This document shows, piece by piece, positions 33,225 through 46,900 of a stretch of DNA of 64,000 nucleotides. The translations under genes and the position numbers were made by a program. The stretch is from Rapana venosa (Eukaryota; Mollusca; Gastropoda; Neogastropoda; Muricidae). Each line of letters begins with the position of its first letter. Position 1 is the first letter of the stretch. Under the pieces are notes generated by a model, which had not been told where the DNA came from, did no database searches, and saw only the letters and a program-made list of their open reading frames with translations. The stretch spans positions 1,787,465 to 1,851,464 of the forward strand of contig CM054157.1 of NCBI GenBank assembly GCA_028751875.1. The letters run 5' to 3'.

Positions 33225-36200
33225 AATATATATATATGTGTTGTGTGGTGTGGCGCACGCTGTGTGTTGTTGTTGTGTTATGTGTGTGTGTGTGCGCAGG
33301 TTGTGTTGTTGTTGTGGTGTGGTGTGTATGATGTCACAAGTGAGTGCACCTGTGTATGTGTTGTTTATCTGTTGGTTCATATGCACGCGTACCTACGTGC
33401 TTGCACGCCAGCATGTGTGTGTATGTATGTTGTGTGTGTGTGTGTGGCGCGCGCGCACGCGTGCGTTGGTGTGTATGTGGGTGTGTGCTCCGTGCGTGTA
33501 TTCCAGGTACATGTATGCTTGCTTGCGTGCGTGCGAATGTGTTGTGCGTGTGTGTGTGTGCGTGCACGCATGTGCGTGAGTTAGTGTATGCACGTTGTGT
33601 TTGTGTGTTTTCGTGTGTATGTGCGCAAGTGCTCGTGCATATGCGTGTGCACGTTTATGGGTGTAAATGCATTTGTGCAAGCAAGACTTCCTGCATGTGC
33701 GGCGTGTGCAGACGTGTGTGTACACAGAATTATGCTGCCTTTGCTGAGTGTGGAAAGACAGAAAGGCAGACAGAGAGAAAGAGGGAAAGAGACAGGAAAG
33801 ATCATTCTGTACCTTGTTTTTCCACAGCCTCATGAACTCTTCAATCTGGGCGGCGTCTTTCTTTTTGCTGTGCATCAAAATGGCGTCGGCCCCTGCAACC
33901 CAAAAAGAAAACTGAATGATTTGCTGCCGCCATGTTGCCTGTCAAACTGGTTAACTAACTGACAAAACTGGGCCAGCATCAGTCATTAATGCCAGAACAA
34001 GACCAGGGACAGATGATGACCCAGGTCACTTGCTTGTGTCTATGAAGATAGTCGCAATGTGGCAAACTTTAAAAACGGTAAAGGAGTTCTCATAACCTAT
34101 GCGGTCGTTGGGGAGCGAGTTGTCAGAGCCCTCAGCTTCTCCAGGGTCCAGCGTATTGAGGGCGGCGCCCATCTCCTCTCCCTCGCTGCTTTACCTTCCC
34201 TGACCCTAAAGAGGGCAGGTACCCATTTGCAGTTAGGTTAACTGGTGGACAGATTGTACCCATCCACTTAGTAACCACGTTCAATGCTGCTTAATCTTAG
34301 CTTGGGGAAAGCGAGTGCTCTGACCACTGAGCTATCCTGTAGCAAACTTAACTGGTGGGCAAAAACGATTACATACACACAATCTCACCACTGATGACCC
34401 TCAGAGCTCTAGTCGAGGAACGGGAAAAAATCCTTGTCTTACTGTCATCATGATCCTCGTCACTGTCATCACCATTATCATAACCGTCACCATCACCTCG
34501 TCATTATCATCACCGATGCGTATACACACTTCTAGCAGTATAGACTCAACAAAGTAACTGTGAACTACGGCCTCACCAGCCTCTAGGAAAGCGTCCGCTC
34601 TCTTTAGCGCCTCTTCCATGGGCCAGCCTGCAATCAGAGCCTCCACCCGCGCCACCACACAGAAGTCTGGATCCCGGGCAGTGTCCTTCATCGCCTGCAA
34701 CAAAACGTCACCAACCGCCACCTTCATCACTGTCGTCATCACTGAGGATTGTCAGCATAGTGTGACAGTCACTGATGGTAAGTTACGGGATCATAATTAT
34801 ATGGGTGAACCATTTAGCTGTTAAAGTGTTGCTGTTGTCGAGCATTCCTCAGATTGACGCTCCTGGCGTCGTCATCCAGTCTCAGCATTGCCTCATTCCT
34901 CACCTGGCACTCACTGTGAGGCTGTCAGTTCACGCTGGATGAGAAGTGTGCGTGGATGACCGTTTTCAAACACTTCGCCATGCTGGCAAGCTCACTCCGA
35001 CTTCAGGTTCTTGTTCTCCTTAATGAGGACTTCAAGGTTTGTATTCTAAGAATTTGTCATGGCTGAAGACAATCTCCACATTTTATAGCACAACAACATT
35101 TTAATGTAGGCCTCGGCATTTTGCTTACATCAAGCATTACATTGTCAAATAAACAAACAGCTCTTGCGAAAACAAAATTAATAAACACAAAGTCAAAACC
35201 TTAATACACTCTGCAAAGACAAACTGTTACTTTCGATGCCACGACCATGAAATCTCTTTTTTCCCTCACCTCAACCTCCTCGGATCTGCAAAGACAAGCC
35301 TCTGCCTACTGTTTATAGCCACTCTGAACTTCCTGTTATATTCTCTTCATTCTTCTCTGACAAAGTCCGCAACATTCGCTCCAGACTGGATCAGACTCCG
35401 TTCCACCCTGCACCTCCTGATCCCCACTTTACTGGCATTCATCACCTTTTCTTTCATCCACAAGCGAGAAGAAATCAAGACAATCCTGAAAGAAATGACA
35501 ATAAAATCACGTGATCTTGATCCTGTGTCTGCTTCTCTTTTCATTCAGTGCCTTCCCACCATCACAAAAATAGTAAACTCATCACTTCTTTCAGGAACTT
35601 TCCCAACAGCTCTCAAAACTGCAATAGTTACACCCCTACTCAAAAAGCACGACCTCGACCCTAACAATCTGAAGAATAATAGACCTGTATCTAACCTACC
35701 GTTCATTTCTAAAGTCCTTGAAAAAGTTGTTCTGGAACAACTCAACAATATCTTCATTCCAATAATCTCCTTCCCCCTTTTCAGTCTGCATATCGTGCCA
35801 ACCACAGTACCGAAACCACCCTAGTCCACACGTTAAACACGCTTCTACAAGCTTCTGACTACGGAAAAATCTCCCTCCTCACTCTTCTTGACTTATCTGC
35901 AGCCTTCGACACTATAGACCATTCAATTCTCTCCCGTCTTCAAAAAACGTTTGGTATTACAGGCACAGCCCTCACCTGGTTTAGTTCATACCTCACAGAC
36001 CGATTCCAAACAGTTGCAGTAAACAAGATTCAATCATCACCTGTCAAACTGGAATGTGGAGTCCCACAGGGATCAGTTCTAGGCCCTGTTCTTTTCACTC
36101 TCTACACTGCTCCACTTTCACATATAATAAATCGTCATCAGATCAGCCATCATTTTTATGCAGATGACTCAAAATCTTAGCAGTGATACTCCTGAAAATC

Positions 36201-37055
36201 TGCTTTCTCTCTTGATTAATATGTCCTACTGCCTTCAAGATATCCAAAATTGGATGATCAGAACAAGTTACTGCTAAATGCAGATAAAACCGAAGCCATG
36301 CTTGTAGGTACAAAACACAAATTGTCTTCCATCACAACTGCTTCAATAGAATTCGGCAATACGTCTGTTCCTCTGGCCACTGCTGTGAAATATCTAGGGG
36401 TCTTTATCGACAACACACTCTCCATGCAAAAATTCATCACCCAGACCTGCCAGTCATGCTACTATCAACTACGGCGTATTAGTGCAATTCGAAAGTACCT
36501 GTCCACTGATGCAACATCCAAACTAATCACGTCTCTCATTCTCTCACGTCTGGATTATTGCAATTCTCATCTGGCTGGTCTGCCATCATCATCTCCACTC
36601 TCTTCAACGTATAAAAAAACTCTGCCGCCCGACTAGTCCTCAGAAAGAAAAAAATCTGAGCACGTTACTCCTCTCTTGCGATCTCTCACTGGCTGCCTGT
36701 GTCACAGAGAGTAAACTATAAGATCAGTACCCTTGTTACAAATGTCTCCACAAAACAGCAGCCTCCTACCTCTGTGAATGTCTTCACCTGTACACTCCTT
36801 CTCGATCCCTCCGCTCTGCTGCAGATACCTTGTTCTTACGAATACCTAGATTCAACCAATCCACAGTCGGCCGTCGCTCTTTCTCTATTTCTGGTCCAGT
36901 GATCTGGAATGACCTCCCTCTCTCCCTCTGCCAAAAGCCTACTTTTGACACTTTTAAATCCAGCCTCAAAACACATTTATTTCAAATCTAAGACTTTCCC
37001 CTCTTGTTTCACCTCATTTCTGTCCTTACCATCAACAGCCGAAACCCCCACCTCC

Positions 37056-37100
<45 letters not shown>

Positions 37101-38226
37101 CTCTACTCTCCACTCCACTCCACTCCACTCTACTCCACTCCACTCCACCCACCTACTCCACTCTCACCCACTCCCTCTACCCACTCACTACTCCGCTCCA
37201 CTCCACTTCTCACCTCCACTCCACTCCACTCTACTACCTCTCCTCCTACTCCACTCCACTCCACTCTACACTCCACTACTCCACTCCACTCCCACTCCAT
37301 ATCTCCACTCTACTCACTATCATCCTCCACTCCTCTCACACCACTCTCATTCTCACTCCACTCTCACCTCCCACTCCACTCACTACTACTCTATCCATCT
37401 ACTCACTCCCACTCTCTCCACTCCACTCTACTCTCACTCTACCTATCCCCACTCCATCCTCTCACTCCCACTCACTCACTCTACTCCACTCTACTCCACT
37501 CATCTCCACTCACTACTCCACTCCTCTACTCCACTCCTCTATCATCTACTCTACTCCACTCCACTTTTCCTACTTCCCACTCCCTCTACTCACTCTCTAT
37601 ACTCTACCCCCACTCTACTCCACTCTACCAACTCCCTCCACTCTCCACTCTACTCACCCATCCTACTCTACTCTCTACTCCCTACTCCACTCAACTTTCT
37701 TTACACTGCCTCTTCTCCACTCCACTCTACTCCACACCACTCTACTCCACTCCGCTCCACTCTACCTACCCTCTACTCTACTCCACTCCACTCACCCACC
37801 CCACTCTACTCCACCCACCCACTCTACTCTTCTCCACTCCCTCTACTCCACTCCACTCTACTCTACTCCACTCCACTCTACTCACCCCACTCTACTCCAC
37901 TTCACTCCACTTACCACCACCCACCCCTACTCCCAACCCTACTCCACTCCACTTTACTCCACTCCACTCTACTCCACTCCACTTTACTCCACTCCACTCT
38001 ACTCCACTCCACTCCACTCCACTCCACTCCACCTTGATCTTTAGGGAGAACTCCTCTATATCGGCCAGAGGCTGCTGTCTGCCGTCCAGCAAGGAGTTGG
38101 TTTTGGGGAACAACTTGTCCTCGATTGCCGCCCCTGCACACACACACACACCACACACAACACACACACACACACACACCACACACCACGCACGCACGCA
38201 CGCACGCACGCACGCACACACCACAC

Positions 38227-38264
<38 letters not shown>

Positions 38265-40764
38265 CACACACACACACACACACACACACCACACACACGC
38301 ACCACGCACCACACACACGCACACACACGCACACACACACACACACACAACACCCACACTCCACCAACACACCACACACACACACACCGCGCGTAATAAT
38401 GTAGTGTCTTAGTATAATCATTACGAAATTTGTTCTTAGATAGATGGCTTGATGAAAAAAAGCAAATGCATTGCTTATTCAATGTACCATCTGGAAATAA
38501 AATTTTGAACTTGACTTGAACTTCACACACACACACAACACCAACACACACACACACTAACACACCACAACACACACACCAACACACACACACACACACA
38601 CACACACACTACGTACGTACTAGGTTACATACAAACACAGGGGACGGTTGCTTAGAGTGATGCGCAATGTGACCGTAATCTGCAGACCCGGGTTCGAATC
38701 TCTTTGAAGAGGATTTTTCTTCTGGAGTTAACATTAGTGCCGACTCCACTCCCCCCAAAAAAGTCCTTTGGATGAGACTATAAACCGAGGTCCCGTGTGC
38801 GAACGCACGCAGAACATCTTGCGCACACGTTAAAACCCATTCCGCATTTCGGAAGAATAGGTCACTGTGTGGTGAGGTGGTGGGAATGGATGACAAAATG
38901 TACACAACTCCATACACACTGGGACTGGATGCAAAAAAATACCCTCGAAATATAAAAATAAATAAATAAAAGGAATATGAACAAGCGTAAAAAGTAAAGG
39001 TAAAGGAGTCCCATAACCTATAAGGTCGTAGGGGAGCGAGGCGTCAGAGACCTCACTTCTCTAGGGCCAGCATATTGAGGGCGGTGGCCCCTTCTCCTCT
39101 CCCTCGCTGCTTTACCTTCCCTGACCCTAAAGAGGGCAGGTACCCATTTACAGCTGGGTGAACTGGGAGGTGAACTGTACTGAAGCCAAGGCGCGGCGCA
39201 AACGGTCACCCATCCAACTGGTAACCACGCTCAACGACGCTGCTTAACTTGGCTGGGGGGAAAGCGAGTGCTCCGACCACTGAGCTATCCCGTCCCCGAA
39301 CAAGCGGTACTCAAGCACATAGTCACGCACGCAAGCATGTACGTACACACACACACCATCCACCCCCCCCCCCCCCACCTCCCACCCCCTCCCCCCCCCC
39401 CCCCCCCCCCCCCACCACACACACACCACACACAACACTGACCAGCTATGCCTCTATCCTCCAGCTTTCGCACCAGACGGCGGGCGTTGTTGAAGTTGCC
39501 GTAGCCGGTGTCAGCGTCCACCAGGATGGGGATGTCGCAGGCGTCGTTCATGAACTCCAGCACCTCCAGCACCTGGGTCCACGAGGCCTCGTTGCTGTCC
39601 CGCACCCCCAGCTGGGCGCTCATGGACAGGCCGCTGGCCCAGATGCCTTTGAAGCCTGGGAACACACGGAAGGAGGTAGGGAGGGTCAGTTTCGTCTAAA
39701 TATCACTAAGAGTGAACAGACGTTAAATTGAAGTAAGAATACGTTAAAGACAGTTGCAGACCAAAAGAAAAAAAAAAAAGGGTGGCGCTGCTCTTGTGGC
39801 GACGCGCTCTCCCCGGGGAGAGCAGCCCGAATTTCACGCAGAGAAATCTCGTGACTTAAAGTGGTATAAAATAAATAAAAATAAAAATAAATAAGACAAC
39901 AACAACAACAACAGTGACAATGGCCAAGGCGTATTGCGGTCAGCTTGCAAGCCCCAGTCACAAGTCACAAGGGGGCAGCGGGAAGGGGACTGGGCACAAA
40001 CAACCTATTTTAATCTGGTCTGGAGGTACCGGTAACGCGCGCCTGCCCCAGAAAGCGAAAAGTCCGGGTTTTTCAGGTGTGGTGGTTCGGTCCCCGTTTG
40101 TGTGCCTGAGCGCTTTGATTTGTTGCTTTACAAGATTCAGCGCTATATAAATTCCATACATTATATTAAACTTCCTTCCCCCCCTCCCCACCACTCCCTG
40201 CCCCCCCCCTCCCCCCCAATCCACTAGACCATGAGTGGAAGCCTGGGTGCTATGAACCCAGGTCCCACGTGCAATACTCATTTAGTGCACATAAAAGAAC
40301 CCAAGGCAATAAGAGTTTTGTCCCTGGCAAATTTCTGCAGAAAAATGCCACTCTGATAGGGGAAACAAATACAGATGCAGACAGAAAAAAGAAAAAAAAT
40401 ATGGGTGGCGCTGCTCTTGTGGCGACGTGCTCCCTGGGGAGAGCAGCCCGAATTTCACGCAGAGAAATCTGCCGTGACTTAAAGTGGTATACAACAGAAT
40501 GCAACACAATACAAAGGTTTACTGTGATAAGCTTTTAAGCCCACTCACAAGGGGACAGTGGGAAGGAGATGCTTCACTAAGAAGAAAAAAATTCACTACA
40601 GCCCCAAATAATCATCATGGCATGGATTCCACATCATGGTATAACAGCCGCAACACACACACAGGTACTAAAACTATGATTACTGTACTTTTTGCAGATC
40701 CACAACAATGAGCAAGGTCAATTGCTGTTAAAGCTTTGCAAGCCAATCAACAGCACGTCATGTG

Positions 40765-40801
<37 letters not shown>

Positions 40802-42897
40802 CAAGTTGTATTGGCTTAAATAGGGGCTTATTCCTTCATAAAGCAGGACACAACTATAACATGAAGAACATAATCAGCACATCGACAACAAGCTGGTAGC
40901 TGACGTCATGCTGAAGTGTAACATCAACATTCGCATAGCGGTTCATGATCCCCGATTTAATAGTAAAGAGCCAAAGAATCCGACGGGTAAAATATGACTT
41001 CACTGAATGACAACAGGATAATATTTGGGGAGGGGGGGGGGGGGGGGAGTTCGTGGCCTTTTCTCTTCTTACCCATCCCACAAGAAGTCGAGAAAAGAAA
41101 AGAAAAATAGAAAGAAGAAAAAAGCAAAAAAGTAATACAAAAACAGAATAACAAATAAACGACAAGCACGGAGCACTTTGTCAGAAAACAAGCAAAACAA
41201 ACAAACGAACAAAACATGCAAAGACCAGACAGACGAGCGAGGACAGATGCAGACATGTTCAGCCATCCAACAAGTTATCATGGGTAGGAGGCGTGGAGAA
41301 AAAGTCCCCTGCCTCAGTCAGCACACGGCATTGTCGTTCCTCTGACAGACAACAAGAGCTGCTGCTGCTGTCCGAGTGTTAGATGAAGAGGAAGAAGACG
41401 TAGTGAAAAGGAACAGCTATCCCACTCCTCCCTCCACTTCAGAGAGAAAGCTAGCTGTCAGTGACTGTTGACATAGCGTGCCTGCGGCATGTAGGGGAAG
41501 TTACTGGATGTAGGTGGTGTGGTGTGGTGTGGTGGTTTAGTTTAAGGGATACTGCAGCTTCTGTGGCAGTCACAGCGTGGTTTTCATGTCTTGTGTTTTG
41601 CAGACTAGTTGTGCTGAAGAATTCTTACCCTCATTTGGATCTCACCAGGGTTTTCACTTGTAACAACACCTGCCCTCCTCCTCCCTCCCCGCGCACGCGG
41701 TGTGTGTGTGTGTGTGTGTCTGTGCGTGTGTGCGTGCGTACACGCACGTGCCTGTGTGTATGCGCGCACGAACGCGTGCAAACAGGCGCTTGCGTGAGTA
41801 CGTGACCATGCAACCGCACGCGTGCGTGTATGTGGTAATCAGTGTGAGAGAAGTTTATGTTGCATGTGGGCAATGCTTCGAGCAGTACATGACTATATGA
41901 TAATGCTCCAATCGAGAGAGGGGACGGGGCAGCTCAGTGGTCGGAGCACTCGCTTTCTCCAGCTAAGGTTGAGCAACATCGAGCATGGTTACCACTTGGA
42001 TGGGTGACCGTTTGCGCGCCTCGGCTTCAGTACAGTCCCCCAGTTCACCCAGCTGTAAACGGATATCTGCCTCTTTAGGGTCAGGGAAGGTAAAGCAGTG
42101 AGGGAGAGGAGATGGGTACCGCCCTCGATATACTGGCCCCCTTGAAAAGTTGAGGTCTCTGATGCCTCACTCTCCTATGACCACATAGGTTATGGGACAC
42201 CTTTACCTTTTACCAATCGAACCCAGTCCTATTGTTTATAGTCACACCAGTCCCAGAGGCCCTAACAGGGTTAACTGTCACCGCTTTTAAGTTACAACTC
42301 CCATGAAAAGTGTGCAGCTAGACACAGATGAACTGAAGACAAGGCCCCAGCCACCCACAACCCACAGAGTCAAATCAGGGTGGCCACCACTGCAGAAGGA
42401 GGACGACTTAAACGACACATCCAGAGGGATAAACAAACCCTCTAGCTCTCCTTAAGGCCGCAAAACCCAGCTGCGTTCCTAGTAAATAGTTATGGCTTGA
42501 TATTGCTCAATATGCTGTCAGGAGTGTGTATGCCGAACAACAGAGAGAACCACAAAACGACACAACAGATGGAATAAAACCGTTCCCTAAGGCTGAAAAA
42601 ACCAGCCATGTTCCGAGTGAATAGTTGTGGCTTGATGATGCTCGATATGCTGTTGGGAGTGGTGTATCCTGAACAACAGCGAGGCTCTCACTTCTATAAA
42701 AATGTTACAATATTCAGATGAGACACATTTAAACCAACCCTCACATCAGCAATAATAGACGATACTGAAATGGACACACAACACAACACCATCACAATAC
42801 TTTGCTGGATTATTAAATAAAAATGAATATGACAACATATTGGCTCTTATGAAAATAACAACAACAATGATATTAATGATGATAATGATTCGTCGTA

Positions 42898-42990
<93 letters not shown>

Positions 42991-43320
42991 GGGAGAGAGA
43001 GTGAGCGAGAGAGAGAGCTCTGAAGTCTGAAATGGTTTAATATACATGAGCCCTATGCCACAATACACTTTGAGGGGCAAAAATGGAGAGATGCACACAT
43101 ACACACACAAAATAATAAAAGAAATATATCAGAGACAGACAGAGAGAGACACAGAGAGAGAGAGACAAAGATAGAGAGAGACAGAGATAGAGAGACAGAC
43201 AGAGAGATAGAGACAGTGAAAGAGAGAGAGACAGAGAACTCGAACTCAAATGTTTTATTGAGATTATTTGTGGCTTCTTTACACCAAGGCCTCATCAAGA
43301 GAAAGAGAGGAGAAAGAGAG

Positions 43321-43407
<87 letters not shown>

Positions 43408-43790
43408 GATAGGCAGACACTGAGACGGAGACAGAGAGGATAACATTAACAGACTATTCAACTGTCAAAAAGAATGCCGTCTCTTCTTCGGAAAGGCATA
43501 CACAAGAGAATACAACTCATAATACGATTGATCAGAGTTACGGGCCTTCCGAGTCGTTTAGATCGATTTTCTTCTTTCTTTCTTTCTTTCTTTTTTCTTT
43601 CCTTTTTTTTCTCTCTCGTTCGAATATAACTGCAAGTGACAATACACAATAGCTTTTCAGATGTCACACGGTGATGTGGTTACCACCAGATGGTTTATTG
43701 TTCAACACACAACAAATGTCATTTATCATTCTTTCTTTTCTCTTTTTTTGGGGGTTTCATTTTCTTGTTTGTTTGCTCGCTTGCTTGAAA

Positions 43791-43864
<74 letters not shown>

Positions 43865-43902
43865 TACGTGTGTGTGTGTATGTGTGTAGTGTGTGTGTGT
43901 GT

Positions 43903-43936
<34 letters not shown>

Positions 43937-46900
43937 TGTGTATGTGTGTATGTGTGTACGTGTGTGTGTATGTGTGTGTGTATGTGTGTGTGTGTGTGGT
44001 GTGTGTGTGTGTGTGTGTGTGTGCGTGTGTGTGTGCGTGTGTGTGTGTGTGCATTTTCTGTTCTTTAAAGTTTTCTTCTTTCTTGCGTTGTGCCTTCTTC
44101 CCTTTTCTTTTCATTTCATTTTTCTCTTCCTTTCTTTCGTTCTGCCTTTCTTTCCTTTTCTTTTCTTTCTTTCCTTCTTTCTTTGGTACCTTTTTTGCCA
44201 TTTTCTTTCTTTCTCTTTCCTTCCTTATTTCTTTTTTCATTCTTCTTTTTGAGAGAGAGAGAGACACAGAGAGAGACAGAGAGAGGAGAGAGAGAGAGAG
44301 AGTGTGTGTGTGTGTGTATTTGAACTTGTTCAAACAAAATTATTTGTTATTGGTTGCATGTGTTAGAACTGGTTGAATGCAAGCGCTTTAATTTGTTTTT
44401 CAAGAAATAGCGCTATATAAATTCTGTCTTACTAATATAATTTATATGTATGTAAATTTTGCTAAATATCACTTAATGTGAAAAGACGTTAAATTCACCA
44501 CACACACACAACACACACACTCACAACGCACACATCACACTTCCATCACCTTTCTCTCATAATTCGTGACAGTACACCACACACACGCGCGCGCGCACGC
44601 ACGCACACATCACCTTTCATAATAATTCATGACAGTACACACGCTCACACACACACACACACACACACACTACTCTTCTCTCACACTTTTATAAAGATGA
44701 AGAGGCATCATAATAATCTCTCCATGTAATACCTGTTGCAACATGTGTTTATATCACTTGTTCACCCTTCATAACAACACACAACACTAGGCTATGAGAC
44801 GTATAAACAAGCGGACGAGGACATGGCATGCAGCTATCATAACATGCCTGCTCTAGTCATGATCAGTGTGACGGCTGTTTTGATCTGGCCACAGTGATGA
44901 ACTTTGAGTCAAGTTCATCATGTGCCACACTGACCCACATTCTGCCTCGGTCACAATTTGATTTAAATGTTAGGCATATTTGTTTTTTCTTTTCAATCTG
45001 GGATATATATTTCAGGTAGTTGGCTATTGGTAGTACTGCTCCTTCCCCATAATGACAATATTGGCTGTTTCTTCCTCCCCCTTTCCTAAAATATTACGAT
45101 TTATAATAGGCTTCGATTTGTTCGCTATACAAGATTTAGCGCTATATAAATACCATATATTATTATTATTATTATGTTAATGGATGGTGGTGGGGTGATG
45201 TTTTCAGTTACTTGACTGGTTATGTTTTCTTGTTTGCTACTTGCTTGTTTGCCTTTTTTGATAATTATCCTATTTTCATTGTTTATTTTGTATTTTTCTA
45301 TCTCTGTGTGGGTGCTTTTTTGTATAGTATTATTGTCTTTCTGGTCGTGTTCTTGTTGTTTGTTATTTTTGCTTTTGTCTCCTATTTTGTTTGGGTTTTT
45401 GGTTGTGTTTTTGTTTATTATTATTGTTGCTATCGTTATCGTTTTTAATTAGACTTTTTTTATATCTATATTTATATTATCCCGAACAGGACGGGGACTG
45501 GATGTATAAAAAGCACACGAGTGCTTATTCATTATCCTCGAAATAAAAGAATTTGACTTTAACTTTGACACTGTCTGCTGTGCACTCTGCCTCAGTCACA
45601 CTGTCTGTGCACTCTGCCTCAGTCACACTGTACACTCTGCCTCAGTCACACTGTCTGTACACTCTGCCTCAGTCACACTGTCTGTACACTCTGCCTCAGC
45701 CACACTGTCTGCCACTCTGCCTCAGTCACACTCTGTCTGCGCACGTCACTCTGCCTCAGTCACACTGACTGTACACTCTGCTGACACTCCAATCTCAGCA
45801 GTTGTTGTAGTCAGACTGTGACTGTGCCAAGTAAGAAGCTAGGCAGAGTGTACAGTTGTGACTGAGGCAGAGTGTACAGTGTGACTGAGGCAGAGTGCAC
45901 AGTGTGACTGAGGCAGAGTGTACAGTGTGACTGAGGCAGAGTGTACAGTGTGACCGAGGCAGAGTGTACAGACAGTGTGACTGAGGCAGAGTGTACAGTG
46001 TGACTGAGGCAGAGTGTACAGACAGTGTGACTGAGGCAGAGTGTACAGACAGTGTGACTGAGGCAGAGTGTACAGACAGTGTGACTGAGGCAGAGTGTAC
46101 AGACAGTGTGACTGAGGCAGAGTGTACAGACAGTGTGACTGAGGCAGAGTGTACAGACAGTGTGACTGAGGCAGAGTGTACAGACAGTGTGACTGAGGCA
46201 GAGTGTACAGACAGTGTGACTGAGGCAGAGTGTACAGTGTGACTGAGGCAGAGTGTACAGTGTGACTGAGGCAGAGTGTACAGTGTGAGGCAGAGTGTGA
46301 CTGAGGCAGAGTGTACAGTGTGACTGAGGCAGAGTGTACAGACAGTGTGACTGAGGCAGAGTGTACAGACAGTGTGACTGAGGCAGAGTGTACAGTGTGA
46401 CTGAGGCAGAGTGTACAGACAGTGTGACTGAGGCAGAGTGTACAGACAGTGTGACTGAGGCAGAGTGTGACTGAGGCAGAGTGTACAGAATGTGTGAAAC
46501 ATGTAAACGATGATAGTGAAACTCAACTGTCGGGTGTGACGTGAAGAGATTTCCTTAAATGTCTGCAGAAGTGGGCAAAGAAAGTGGATGACAGCCAGTC
46601 AGTGTTAGAAGAAATCAACCAGTGCAACACAAACACAACCACAGCTGTACCCAAAGGAAATCCTTACAGAGGTGTGCCTCGGTTGGCGTGTGTTATTGAC
46701 AAGCTCTTATGCAGACACTGACAGATTTTTTTTTAATTGTAAAAAGTTAACAATAATCATTCTTTACAATATCAGTATTCAATGCAGTTGTTAAGCAATA
46801 CGGAATCCATACCATGATGACTGTTTGGGCTGTAGACATTTTTTTCTATGCTAAATATGTGCATTGTGGCCAATCCAATTTCCATTATCTCCCTGAGTGT

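Noticed and set aside
36909..38396. 495-codon frame and two overlapping frames (Ser/Thr/Pro/His rich)
   Set aside because: Stop-free translation of the ACTCC satellite and the CA repeats; a real exon (PEPM c) lies on the other strand.
45795..46526. 243-codon minus-strand frame with a repeated [10 protein letters not shown] motif
   Set aside because: Translation of the inverted minisatellite; unit lengths of 23 and 27 shift frames and no start or domain supports it.
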